Of a stretch of DNA of 64,000 bases, positions 1 to 8,156 are shown one piece after another. This stretch comes from Spongiibacter thalassae. GTDB taxonomy: Bacteria; Pseudomonadota; Gammaproteobacteria; Pseudomonadales; Spongiibacteraceae. The position numbers and the translations under genes were made by a program. The DNA lies in contig NZ_JAAWWK010000004.1 of the NCBI RefSeq assembly GCF_012272835.1, positions 186,001 to 250,000 on the forward strand, in the 5' to 3' direction. Position 1 is the first letter of the stretch. Each line of letters starts with the position of its first letter. The notes beneath the pieces were generated by a model. The model saw only the letters and a list, made by a program, of their open reading frames with translations. It was not told where the DNA came from and ran no database searches.

Positions 1-396
1 CACCTCTGCACAGTTGCCATCGCCCATCATCAGCGTGCTAAACGCTTCGCCAAAGGGCAGGTTTTCAAACATATACTCCAGGCTGGGACCACAGGCGGGC
101 ACCTGATCTGGCGGCAGGCCCTGCAACCACACCTGACGCCCCGCGACTGCAGCGCCACCCGCACAACACAGCAGCATCAACCCGGCTGAGAGGTAGCGGC
201 CCACTCCGTGGGGATGAAAAATCAGCGACATCAGCGCCACTAACCCAGTGAGCACAAAAAAGGCACGCTGGGTGATACACAGGGGGCAGGGGTGCAAACC
301 ATCGACATACTGGGCATACAGCGCATAGGCGAGCAGACCGATACAGCAGGCGAGAATAAAGGTGTAAATCACACGAACCGGAATGGGTAGTAACAT
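1..396 (-). CDS. dsbB: Disulfide bond formation protein DsbB (C-terminus beyond window)
   Basis: Inner-membrane quinone reductase that reoxidises periplasmic DsbA. I translated 132 residues from ATG at 396; the frame is still open at base 1, so the C-terminus lies outside. Visible: a first membrane segment (about residues 9-29), the redox motif CPLC at Cys37/Cys40, further hydrophobic segments (about 45-60 and 68-86), and a second periplasmic loop with Cys102 and Cys129. These are the two redox pairs expected of DsbB (Cys41/44 and 104/130 in E. coli). The gene follows gshA and acpH on the same strand with a 78-bp gap, so it may be read with them; glutathione and disulfide metabolism would then be neighbours. 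Identification is firm; only the end is unseen. Confidence 0.93.
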   Translation of the reverse strand, partial: MLLPIPVRVIYTFILACCIGLLAYALYAQYVDGLHPCPLCITQRAFFVLTGLVALMSLIFHPHGVGRYLSAGLMLLCCAGGAAVAGRQVWLQGLPPDQVPACGPSLEYMFENLPFGEAFSTLMMGDGNCAEV

Positions 397-474
397 GGTC
401 TGGGCCTGTAGAAAATTTTCTGCATACGTTAGGGGATTGCCGCGCCGCAAACAAGCGCTGCGACGCGGGGTGGT

Positions 475-1089
475 TTAATGGGCAAATTCCTGTGGCAACT
501 GCTCCAGTAACCGGGGGTAGAGTTGATCGAAACAACGGGCGATCGCCGGACGTTGGGCGTCGAGTACCGCGGCGCAATCCCGCAGGGGGTTTTGCCGCTT
601 CAGCCGCCGGGAGATACGCGCCAGCATCTGCGCCGCCATCGTCCAGTCGCGCAGTATACACAGCACATTGTGCTCGGTGAGAAACGCCAGTTGGCGCTGG
701 GCCGCCACCGGAAAATGCTCGCGCTTAGCCCCCAGCACCCGGTAGCATTCCCCGGCAAACTGCGCCGCGGTAGGCGCGTTATCCAGGGCATGGTCTGACC
801 AGCGATCCAGTAAAAAATGGTCAAAGCACACGTCCAGTGCAATACCGCCATAGCGTCGAAACTCACTGGGGAAGCCCGCCAGACACTCGCTGACCAGAGG
901 ATGGCCGTCAGTCAGCGCATCTATACGCCGATGCAAACGTATGCCCACCTCCCACTCTGCGGGCCAATCGCCCCGCAGCGGCCCCTTGATATAGTCCCCC
1001 AGCAGCGCGCCGACCAACAGCGCCTCATCATCGTAACCACCCTGACGGGCAACCACCGCCGCCAGATGAAAATGAGCCAGGTAATTCAC
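475..1089 (-). CDS. acpH: Acyl carrier protein phosphodiesterase (AcpH, DUF479)
   Basis: Removes the 4'-phosphopantetheine arm from holo-acyl carrier protein. The 204-residue product begins MNYLAHFHLA and carries the family signatures GDYIKG (about residues 31-36) and DHFLLDRW (about 89-96); E. coli AcpH has 193 residues. The start is a GTG at 1089 that overlaps the gshA stop in a GTGA tetranucleotide, which argues for translational coupling with gshA. The same-strand neighbour downstream is dsbB. The family assignment rests on the N-terminal and Asp/His motifs; activity on ACP is inferred from the family. Confidence 0.88.
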   Translation of the reverse strand: MNYLAHFHLAAVVARQGGYDDEALLVGALLGDYIKGPLRGDWPAEWEVGIRLHRRIDALTDGHPLVSECLAGFPSEFRRYGGIALDVCFDHFLLDRWSDHALDNAPTAAQFAGECYRVLGAKREHFPVAAQRQLAFLTEHNVLCILRDWTMAAQMLARISRRLKRQNPLRDCAAVLDAQRPAIARCFDQLYPRLLEQLPQEFAH

Positions 1090-2666
1090 AGCTCGCTGTA
1101 TTGCCGATAGAAGCGCGCCAGATAGTCGTCGAAGCTCTCCTCCTGCTGGCTTTCTGCGGCGGCCTGAGCCGCTTTGGATTCCTGCTTCAAGGCGACATAG
1201 TGGGCGTGTTGTGCGGGAGACAAAACCCGCTCCCGGAACGCCGCATCGTGCTGCTGTGACTGGCGCAGGGCAAAGTGGAAAAAGCTACCGTCGGTCTCTG
1301 CAATCTGCTCAAGAATCTGCGCCGAGGGTGTCAGTGCCGAATTGCGCAGCTTGGCCCGCTGGGCGGCACAGCTTTCCATATAATCGCCGCCACCGTGGGC
1401 CTCGTCGAGCAGGGCGGCAAGCTGTTCAACCCCGTCGAGAATGTCCTCCCCCCACTCCACCAGATTCCGGGACTGCCCCAGATGACGCAGGGTAAGTCCC
1501 GGCTCCCGGCCACGATTCACCACATCAAGCAGGTTTTCGGTGATGTCGGCATTGGCATCGTCGTCGCAGAAGGGACTTTCCACACAAAGGCAGTACAGTA
1601 GAAACGCATCGATAAACCGAATCTGCTGGGCGCTGATGCCCACCGGCAGCAAGGGGTTTACATCCAGACAGCGCACTTCGATATATTCCACGCCACCCCG
1701 GCGCAGGGCGCCCAGCGGAATCTCACCGCTGGCGGTGACTCGCTTGGGGCGTATCGGGCTGTAAAACTCGTTTTCAATTTGCAGCAAACCGGTGCTGAGC
1801 TGCTCATCGGCGGGGAAGTCCTCGTAATCACTGTGGGACGTGGTGATGGCCCGGCACAGGGTATCCACATAGTAGTCGAGGTGGTTGTAGCAAATGTGAA
1901 GGTTTTTCTGGGCGTTGCTCTGGTAGCCCAAATCCCCCATGCGCAGCGAGGTGGCGTGGCGGGCGTACAGCGTATAGTCACCCAGCGCTTCCAAACTGTG
2001 GGCCTGCCCGTTCACGAAACAGCTGGACACCGCCGGTGCCGCACCAAAGGCGTATACCAGCAGCCAGGAATAACGACGGAAATTACGTATCAACGCAAAA
2101 TAGTTTTCCGTGACATAGTCTTTGTCAGCACTGCCGTTGCGACCATGTTGAGCGACTTCGCTCCGGTGCAGAACGTCCCACAGGGACTCCGGCAGGGAGA
2201 AGTTGTAATGGATGCCGGCAATGGTCTGCATCTTGCGGCCGTAGCGATGCCCCAGCCCCAGCCGATAGCGGGTTTTCATCGTCGCGGAATGGCTGCTGCC
2301 ATACTGGGCAACGGGAATCGCATCGTCGTCGCTACCCAGACGACAGGGCATACTCGCATTCCACAGGGCCTCGCCGCCGAGGTTCTGGCTGACGAAGCGG
2401 TGAATATCGTCCAGCTCGTTGAGGGTGTCGGCAATGCTGGTGCTGACCGGCGTGATAAACTCCAGCAGCGCCTCGGAAAAGTCAGTGGTAATCGAGGGGT
2501 GCGTCAACGGCGAGCCGAAGGCCTCGGGGTGAGGCGTTTGCGCCAGACGACCTTCGCCGTCCATACGCAGGCTTTCCTTTTCAATGCCGCGACGGATATC
2601 CCTTAGCAGGTGTCGGTTGCCGGGCTCGGCCAGCACAGCCAGCTTCTGCGTAAATGTACTAGACAA
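1086..2666 (-). CDS. gshA: Glutamate-cysteine ligase
   Basis: First enzyme of glutathione synthesis: ATP-dependent joining of L-glutamate and L-cysteine in the cytoplasm. Motifs: GIEKESLRM near the N-terminus, THPSITTDFSE, and VEYIEVRCLDVNP near residue 320, all typical of the E. coli-type (class 1) enzyme. I chose a TTG start at 2666 because AGGA lies seven bases upstream and it gives 526 residues (E. coli 518). The same frame extends to 2933, but the extra residues are not gshA-like and would run into the divergent peroxidase gene. The stop overlaps the acpH start by four bases. The 140 bp up to 2807 must hold promoters for both directions. Confidence 0.93.
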   Translation of the reverse strand: MSSTFTQKLAVLAEPGNRHLLRDIRRGIEKESLRMDGEGRLAQTPHPEAFGSPLTHPSITTDFSEALLEFITPVSTSIADTLNELDDIHRFVSQNLGGEALWNASMPCRLGSDDDAIPVAQYGSSHSATMKTRYRLGLGHRYGRKMQTIAGIHYNFSLPESLWDVLHRSEVAQHGRNGSADKDYVTENYFALIRNFRRYSWLLVYAFGAAPAVSSCFVNGQAHSLEALGDYTLYARHATSLRMGDLGYQSNAQKNLHICYNHLDYYVDTLCRAITTSHSDYEDFPADEQLSTGLLQIENEFYSPIRPKRVTASGEIPLGALRRGGVEYIEVRCLDVNPLLPVGISAQQIRFIDAFLLYCLCVESPFCDDDANADITENLLDVVNRGREPGLTLRHLGQSRNLVEWGEDILDGVEQLAALLDEAHGGGDYMESCAAQRAKLRNSALTPSAQILEQIAETDGSFFHFALRQSQQHDAAFRERVLSPAQHAHYVALKQESKAAQAAAESQQEESFDDYLARFYRQYSEL

Positions 2667-2806
2667 ATTACTGTCCTCAAGTGGGCATTGAAAAACGGCC
2701 GGACAGTTTAAATCCGGCCCCTGTCGCGAACAAGCATTGCAGCAAATGGATTGCCAGAATAGCGCCATGCTGATAAAAATTAGGAAAAACAGGAGATCTT
2801 CGTAGA

Positions 2807-3712
2807 ATGAGTAACCCCCAGCCCGGCATTTTCGTCGAGGGCAGCCGCAGCCACTTTTTCCTTGAATACCAACTTTTGGACACCGTCGCCCCGGCGCTGT
2901 TACAACAGCAGGTCGGCGCGGCAATTGCCGCACTGCGCCAGCGGGACGGCCGCGGTGTCAATATCGTGTGGGCGTTTTCCGCCGATTGCTGGCAGCGCCT
3001 CGACAAACCCCAACCCGCAGGCCTCAAGCCCTTCCAGCCCATTGGGCAGGGCGACAAGACCGCACCCGCCAGTCAGCGCAGCATCTTTGTCTGGGTGCAC
3101 GGCGACAGCCACAGCGACAATTTTGATACCGCCCTGCGCGTCACCGGCCTACTCGAAGGCATTGCGCGACTGGAACTGGAGGTCAATGGCTTTGTTTACA
3201 AGGACTCCCGCGACCTGACCGGTTTTATCGACGGCACCGAAAATCCCAAAGAGCAGGGCCGTCAGAAGGTCGCACTGATCCCCGATGGAGAGATCGGCGC
3301 CGGAGGCAGCTTCGTGCTCTCGCAGCAATGGCAGCATCAGCTCAAGCCCTTCCACGCCCTGCCCGAAGCGGAACAGGAAAAAGTCATTGGCCGCACCAAG
3401 GCCGACAGCATAGAGCTGGACGACGAAGTGATGCCCGAGGATTCCCATGTCAGCCGCAGCGACGTAAAACTCGACGGCGTCGCCCAGAAGCTCTACCGCC
3501 GCAGCGTGCCCTATGGCGGTGTGCGCGACCATGGCCTGTACTTTCTGGCCTTCAGCTGCGAACTGGAACGCTACGACCGGATTCTGGCCAGTATGTTCGG
3601 CACCACCGACGACGGCGTTCGCGACCGCATCACCGACTTTTCCACGCCATTGACAGGAAATTACTGGTTTTCGCCGAGCCGGGATGAACTTTATTCACTG
3701 GTAGCGGACTAA
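2807..3712 (+). CDS. DyP-type haem peroxidase (YfeX-like)
   Basis: 301-residue dye-decolourising peroxidase family protein, expected to bind haem and use hydrogen peroxide. The family motif appears as GFIDGTENP (about residues 139-147), containing the distal Asp; the segment EDSHVSRSD (about 208-216) holds the probable proximal His. There is no Tat or Sec signal, so a cytoplasmic YfeX-like class is likely. A Shine-Dalgarno AGGAG precedes ATG 2807. It is divergent from gshA, fitting a redox-stress neighbourhood, and is followed at once by a strong terminator, so it is monocistronic. The natural substrate (porphyrinogen or other) cannot be read from sequence. Confidence 0.9.
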   Translation: MSNPQPGIFVEGSRSHFFLEYQLLDTVAPALLQQQVGAAIAALRQRDGRGVNIVWAFSADCWQRLDKPQPAGLKPFQPIGQGDKTAPASQRSIFVWVHGDSHSDNFDTALRVTGLLEGIARLELEVNGFVYKDSRDLTGFIDGTENPKEQGRQKVALIPDGEIGAGGSFVLSQQWQHQLKPFHALPEAEQEKVIGRTKADSIELDDEVMPEDSHVSRSDVKLDGVAQKLYRRSVPYGGVRDHGLYFLAFSCELERYDRILASMFGTTDDGVRDRITDFSTPLTGNYWFSPSRDELYSLVAD

Positions 3713-3743
3713 ATTTGCGAAGTCTCCTACTCTAGGTATTTTT

Positions 3744-3771
3744 GGGCGCCCCCTGTGGCGCCCTTTTTTTT
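3744..3771 (+). terminator. Rho-independent terminator of the peroxidase gene
   Basis: A perfect 7-bp stem, GGGCGCC (3744-3750) and GGCGCCC (3757-3763), with a six-base loop, followed by eight T residues. It lies 31 bases after the peroxidase stop. Confidence 0.9.
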
Positions 3772-3774
3772 GGG

Positions 3775-3859
3775 CGCTAGACGCTAGACGCTAGACGCTA
3801 GACGCTAGACGCTAGACGCTAGACGCTAGACGCTAGACGCTAGACGCTAGACGCTAGAC
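3775..3859. repeat. Heptamer tandem repeat, about 12 copies of CGCTAGA
   Basis: Uninterrupted array of a 7-bp unit covering 85 bp with no variant copy that I could see. It starts three bases after the T-run of the peroxidase terminator and lies about 185 bp upstream of lptM. Being intergenic it cannot shift a reading frame, but copy-number change could alter spacing upstream of the lptM-lysA-dapF promoter. The 180 bp after it are rich in C and T (repeated CTCCCG) and hold no gene. Confidence 0.95.
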
Positions 3860-4042
3860 AGCGTTTGGATCGAGTGTCTTTGCAGTCAAGCAGCAATTTG
3901 CCAATGTTCTATATTTTCCGCACCCGATCCGACTGTCTTTGCGCCTCCCGTCTCCCGTCCAGCATCTCCCGCCTCCTTCCCGGCCCCTGCCATCTCCCCC
4001 TCAGCACAGGTATACTACGCGATCAATTTTCAGGGGCTTGTC

Positions 4043-4219
4043 ATGTTCGCCAGCAACCACACCCGCCGTCGTACCGCTATCGCCTTCTGCCTGTGTGCCT
4101 TGAGCCTTGGCGGTTTGAGCGCCTGCGGTCAGACCGGGCCACTGGTCTACCCCGACGACAACGGCGCCGCCACGCCACAGCAGTCGGCACCCCAACGCCA
4201 ACCATCCGCAAGCGAGTAA
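4043..4219 (+). CDS. lptM: LPS-assembly-associated small lipoprotein LptM (YifL-like)
   Basis: A 58-residue lipoprotein. A hydrophobic signal (about residues 12-27) leads into a lipobox LSAC with the lipidated Cys28, then GQTGPLVYP, the conserved start of the mature LptM/YifL family, and a low-complexity Pro/Gln/Ser tail. LptM is an outer-membrane lipoprotein that helps the LptD-LptE translocon mature. It sits directly in front of lysA with a two-base gap, the family's usual position. Start ATG 4043. Confidence 0.87.
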   Translation: MFASNHTRRRTAIAFCLCALSLGGLSACGQTGPLVYPDDNGAATPQQSAPQRQPSASE

Positions 4220-4221
4220 GC

Positions 4222-5472
4222 ATGAGCGCATTCCATTACCAGAACGGCAGTCTTTATGCCGAGTCCGTTTCCCTGTCTGATATTGCCGCCGAGTACGGCA
4301 GCCCCTGCTATGTCTATTCGCGCAATTATCTGGAACAACGCTTTCTGGAATACAGCAACGCGCTTGAGGGTCAGGACCACCTGGTGTGCTACGCGGTAAA
4401 GGCCAACTCCAATATCGCGGTACTCAATGTGCTGGCGCGGCTTGGCGCGGGCTTTGACATTGTTTCCGTGGGCGAGCTGGAGCGGGTATTGGCCGCCGGC
4501 GGCAAGGCGGAGCGCGTGGTATTTTCCGGCGTGGGCAAAACCAAGGCGGAAATGCGCCGGGCATTGGAGGTAGGCATACTCTGCTTCAATGTGGAATCAG
4601 AGGCCGAACTGGAGCGCCTGAACGAGGTCGCCGCTGAACTGGGCTGTCGCGCACCGGTGTCCATTCGCGTCAATCCCGACGTGGACGCCAAAACCCACCC
4701 GTATATCTCCACCGGGCTGCGTGACAACAAATTCGGCATCGATATCGCCCGTGCACCGGCGGTATACCAGCGGGCCGCTTCCCTCGATCATCTGGAAATC
4801 AAAGGTGTGGATTGCCATATCGGTTCCCAGTTGATCGACACCACACCCTTCCTCGACACTCTGGAGCGCCTGCTTCAGCTGGTCGACGAACTGGCGAAGC
4901 AACAGATACACCTGAGCCATATCGACCTTGGCGGTGGCCTCGGCGTGCGCTATCGCGACGAGCAGGCACCGAACACCGGCGAATATATCGCAGCCATTCG
5001 CCGCCGGCTCGGCGACCGCCAGGTCAAGCTGATGTTTGAACCCGGCCGCTCCATTGCCGCCAATGCCGGGGTATTGCTGACAACCGTGGAATTTTTGAAG
5101 CTCAATCCGCATAAAAATTTCGCCGTGATCGATGCTGCTATGAACGACATGCTGCGCCCGTCGCTATATCAGGCGTGGATGGACCTGCTGCCCGTCACCC
5201 CCCGCGAAGACGTGGACGCGCGGCTTTACGACGTCGTCGGCCCGGTGTGTGAAACCGGCGATTTCCTGGCAAAAGACCGCGAATTGCGCATTGAATCCGG
5301 CGACTTGTTGGCTCTGGCGTCGAGCGGCGCCTATGGATTTACCATGAGTTCCAATTACAATAGCCGTGGACGGGTGGCCGAGGTGATGGTCGATGGCGAT
5401 CAGCATTATCTGATTCGCGCCCGTGAAACTGTCGCCGACTTGATGCGTGGCGAAGCTCTGTTACCGCTATAG
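4222..5472 (+). CDS. lysA: Diaminopimelate decarboxylase
   Basis: PLP enzyme that decarboxylates meso-diaminopimelate to L-lysine, the last step of lysine synthesis. From ATG 4222 the product has 416 residues (E. coli 420). The PLP lysine is Lys60 in YAVKANSN; HIGSQ, the glycine-rich HIDLGGGLG, FEPGRS, and the catalytic segment GPVCETGD near the C-terminus are all present. The frame is open from 3865, but those extra residues cover the repeat region and lptM and are not real. It is the second gene of lptM-lysA-dapF-DUF484; lysA and dapF together convert LL-diaminopimelate to the meso form and then to lysine. Confidence 0.96.
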   Translation: MSAFHYQNGSLYAESVSLSDIAAEYGSPCYVYSRNYLEQRFLEYSNALEGQDHLVCYAVKANSNIAVLNVLARLGAGFDIVSVGELERVLAAGGKAERVVFSGVGKTKAEMRRALEVGILCFNVESEAELERLNEVAAELGCRAPVSIRVNPDVDAKTHPYISTGLRDNKFGIDIARAPAVYQRAASLDHLEIKGVDCHIGSQLIDTTPFLDTLERLLQLVDELAKQQIHLSHIDLGGGLGVRYRDEQAPNTGEYIAAIRRRLGDRQVKLMFEPGRSIAANAGVLLTTVEFLKLNPHKNFAVIDAAMNDMLRPSLYQAWMDLLPVTPREDVDARLYDVVGPVCETGDFLAKDRELRIESGDLLALASSGAYGFTMSSNYNSRGRVAEVMVDGDQHYLIRARETVADLMRGEALLPL

Positions 5473-5553
5473 CCGCACCTCGCGGCAAGTACAGAATAAG
5501 AGCGCCCGCATCGCACTACTGCGCTATCGGCGAGGCGCCTCACAGGACACACA

Positions 5554-6384
5554 ATGCAGCTACGTTTTACCAAAATGCATGGCCTGGGCAATGATTTTGT
5601 TGTGGTGGACTTAATCACCCAGCGCTTCAAACTCAAGCCCCACCATATCCGCAAGCTCGCCGACCGGCATTTTGGCGTCGGCTGCGATCAGGTGCTGGCG
5701 GTGGAAATTCCCACCCGGCCCGATGTGGATTTCCGCTATCGCATCTACAATGCCGAAGGCAGTGAGGTCGAGCAGTGTGGCAACGGCGCTCGCTGCTTCG
5801 CTCGCTATGTGGTCGACAAGCGACTCACCGGAAAACAGGTTATCAGGGTAGAAACCCTTGCCGGAGTGATTGAACTCGAGCTGGCTGAAAACCGCCAGGT
5901 GCGCGTCGATATGGGCCAGCCCATTCTGGAGCCGGCACAGATTCCCTTTCAGGCCGAGGCTCAAGCCGAGTACTATCCGCTGGAGATCGACGGTCAGTCC
6001 TGGCAGGTGGGTGCCGTGTCCATGGGCAATCCCCATGTAGTGTTGCCGGTGGACAACGTCGATACCGCGCCAGTGGCACAGATCGGCCCCATCGCCGAAA
6101 GCCACCCCCGCTTTCCCCAGCGGGTCAATGTCGGTTTTATGCAGATTATCAACCGCGACAAGATTCGTCTGCGGGTGTTCGAGCGCGGCGTCGGCGAAAC
6201 CCTGGCCTGCGGCACCGGAGCCTGCGCGGCCGCTGTCGCGGGCATCGTACAGGGCCACCTGAACGACACCGTAACGGTAGAGCTGCCCGGTGGCGCCTTG
6301 AGCATCCACTGGTCGGGTCCCGGCCATCCCGTTATTATGACCGGGCCAGCTACCACGGTGTTTGAAGGCCAGATTCAGGTGTAA
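5554..6384 (+). CDS. dapF: Diaminopimelate epimerase
   Basis: Cofactor-independent two-base racemase converting LL- to meso-diaminopimelate for lysine and peptidoglycan. The 276-residue length matches the family. Both catalytic cysteines are visible: Cys75 in EQCGNGARC and the second in [10 protein letters not shown] near residue 219. The N-terminus [15 protein letters not shown] is canonical. It lies 81 bp after lysA, whose substrate it makes. Confidence 0.97.
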   Translation: MQLRFTKMHGLGNDFVVVDLITQRFKLKPHHIRKLADRHFGVGCDQVLAVEIPTRPDVDFRYRIYNAEGSEVEQCGNGARCFARYVVDKRLTGKQVIRVETLAGVIELELAENRQVRVDMGQPILEPAQIPFQAEAQAEYYPLEIDGQSWQVGAVSMGNPHVVLPVDNVDTAPVAQIGPIAESHPRFPQRVNVGFMQIINRDKIRLRVFERGVGETLACGTGACAAAVAGIVQGHLNDTVTVELPGGALSIHWSGPGHPVIMTGPATTVFEGQIQV

Positions 6385-6414
6385 TACAACGCCCAGCCAC
6401 CCCCAAACAAGGAT

Positions 6415-7128
6415 ATGCGTGTGGACAATGCCAAACCCAACAAAGACGGCCTGCCCAGCGAAAGCGAAGTGGCGCGCTACCTGCGCAACCATCCGGGCTT
6501 TTTCTTGAACAACGAAGATATCCTGGCAGAACTCAAGCTCGCCCACGCCTCGGGCAAGGCCGTTAGCCTGCTGGAGCGCCAGGTAGAGCTGCTGCGCGAA
6601 CGCAATATGGACATGCGCACCCGGCTCAATAACCTGCTGGAAAACGCCCAGAACAACGACGTGATTTTTCAGCGCAGCCGCGAGCTGATTCTGGCTCTGC
6701 TGGAGGCCCGTCGCCCGGAAGAATTGAACAATATCCTGTGCCGCCGTCTGGTCGCCGATTTTGAAAAAATCGACTACGCCAGCCTGATTCTGTTCGGCGA
6801 TCCATCGCGTATGGGCAGCAGCCAACTTCGAGTGGTCAGCCCGGAAACCGCCCAGGAAAACATCGGCGCCCTGCTCCGTGGCAAGGCGGTATGCGGCGTG
6901 CTTCGCGGCGAAGAACTGAGCTTTTTGTTTGGCAAACACGCCGACCACATTGGCTCGGCGGCACTGGTGCCGGTCTGCCCCGGCACCGGCCAGGGCGTGC
7001 TCGCAATTGCCAGCAAAGACCCCCAGCACTTCAAGTCCAGCATGGGCACCCTGTTTATCGACTTTATCGTCGAGGTGCTGAATCGCACCCTGCCGCGACT
7101 GATGAAAGGCCCCTACAGCGCCGGCTAA
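6415..7128 (+). CDS. DUF484 family protein (GAF-like)
   Basis: 237-residue cytoplasmic protein of the DUF484 family, usually found between dapF and xerC in gammaproteobacteria. Signatures: VARYLRNHPGFFLNN near the N-terminus, a coiled segment SLLERQVELLRERN, and a GAF-like C-terminal half. Its biochemical role is unknown. ATG 6415 is close to dapF (30 bp), so it shares the operon. Here xerC does not follow; a terminator ends the operon instead. Confidence 0.88.
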   Translation: MRVDNAKPNKDGLPSESEVARYLRNHPGFFLNNEDILAELKLAHASGKAVSLLERQVELLRERNMDMRTRLNNLLENAQNNDVIFQRSRELILALLEARRPEELNNILCRRLVADFEKIDYASLILFGDPSRMGSSQLRVVSPETAQENIGALLRGKAVCGVLRGEELSFLFGKHADHIGSAALVPVCPGTGQGVLAIASKDPQHFKSSMGTLFIDFIVEVLNRTLPRLMKGPYSAG

Positions 7129-7146
7129 AACCCGGTTGCCGAGCGT

Positions 7147-7175
7147 AAAAAAGGCCGCATCAAGCGGCCTTTTTT
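7147..7175. terminator. Bidirectional terminator between DUF484 gene and ilvE
   Basis: Stem GGCCGC (7153-7158) / GCGGCC (7164-7169) with a five-base loop, A-tract on the left and T-tract on the right. It can therefore end transcription of the plus-strand dapF operon and of the minus-strand ilvE operon. Confidence 0.9.
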
Positions 7176-7190
7176 ATGTCTTTGGCGAGG

Positions 7191-8123
7191 TTATTTCACC
7201 GGCGTCAGCCACTCGGGGAATTGCTCGCGACGGCCTTTCACCTGGTCGAAGTAGCGGGTTTGCAGCTCGGTGGTAATCGGGCCGCGCACACCGCTGCCTA
7301 TTTTGCGACCGTCCAGTTCACGGATCGGCAGCACTTCGGCAGCCGTACCGGTGAAAAAGGCCTCGTCGGCAACGTAAACTTCGTCCCGGGTAATCCGTTT
7401 TTCAATCAGCTCCACGCCCATTTCCTGACAGAAGGCAAAGATGGTGTTGCGGGTAATCCCGTCCAAACAGCTAGTCAGCTCGGGGGTGAAGATTTTCCCC
7501 TCACGCACAATAAAGACGTTCTCGCCGCTGCCTTCTGCCACATAGCCTTCGTTGTCGAGCAGCAGTGCTTCTTCGCAGCCGCTGTCCAGCGCCTCGCGCA
7601 GCGCCAGCATCGAGTTGATGTAGTGGCCGTTGGCCTTGGCTTTACACATAGAGATATTGACGTGGTGACGGGTATAGGAGCTGCAACGCACCTTGATGCC
7701 ATTGTCACGGGCTTCCGGGCTCATATAGGACGGCCAGTCCCATGCCGCCACAATAACGTGGGTGCGCAGATTGTCGGCGCGCAGCCCCATGCCCTCTGAT
7801 CCCAAAAACACCATCGGCCGCAAATACGCTTCGTCGAGATTATTCTCGCGCACTACCTGGCGCTGGGCCTCATTGATGACCGCCTTGTCGAAGGGCATGT
7901 CCATTCTCATGATATGGGCGGAGCGGAACAGGCGGTCGGTGTGTTCCTGCAGACGGAAAATACAGGTACCCCGGTCTGCAGTCTGGTAAGCGCGAACGCC
8001 TTCGAACACGCCCATGCCGTAGTGCAGGGTGTGGGTGAGCACGTGCACCCGGGCATCGCGCCAGGGAACCATTTCACCGTCAAACCAGATCAGACCATCG
8101 CGGTCGGCCATGGACATCGTCAT
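7191..8123 (-). CDS. ilvE: Branched-chain amino acid aminotransferase
   Basis: PLP fold-type IV transaminase for the last step of valine, leucine and isoleucine synthesis. 310 residues (E. coli 309). Landmarks: HYGMGVFEGVRAY (about 34-46), the PLP lysine Lys163 in KANGHYINSM, and EGSGENVF. Start choice is open: ATG 8123 lies very near AGGAG, so the ATG two codons later (8117) may be used. It is the last gene of a minus-strand group gspE-like, glnE, ilvE, with a 33-bp gap after glnE. Confidence 0.95.
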   Translation of the reverse strand: MTMSMADRDGLIWFDGEMVPWRDARVHVLTHTLHYGMGVFEGVRAYQTADRGTCIFRLQEHTDRLFRSAHIMRMDMPFDKAVINEAQRQVVRENNLDEAYLRPMVFLGSEGMGLRADNLRTHVIVAAWDWPSYMSPEARDNGIKVRCSSYTRHHVNISMCKAKANGHYINSMLALREALDSGCEEALLLDNEGYVAEGSGENVFIVREGKIFTPELTSCLDGITRNTIFAFCQEMGVELIEKRITRDEVYVADEAFFTGTAAEVLPIRELDGRKIGSGVRGPITTELQTRYFDQVKGRREQFPEWLTPVK

Positions 8124-8156
8124 CTACTCCTAAACTTATGTGCTCTGTAAGCGTTA

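Noticed and set aside
2667-2933. N-terminal extension of the gshA reading frame
   Set aside because: Residues are not GshA-like, include no expected motif and overlap the divergent peroxidase gene; the TTG at 2666 has a proper ribosome-binding site.
3775-3859. Heptamer array as a CRISPR
   Set aside because: There are no spacers; units are 7 bp and contiguous.
5611-7029. Long open frame of 472 codons on the minus strand
   Set aside because: Lies antisense to dapF and the DUF484 gene, which are well supported; composition is that of a GC-rich shadow frame.
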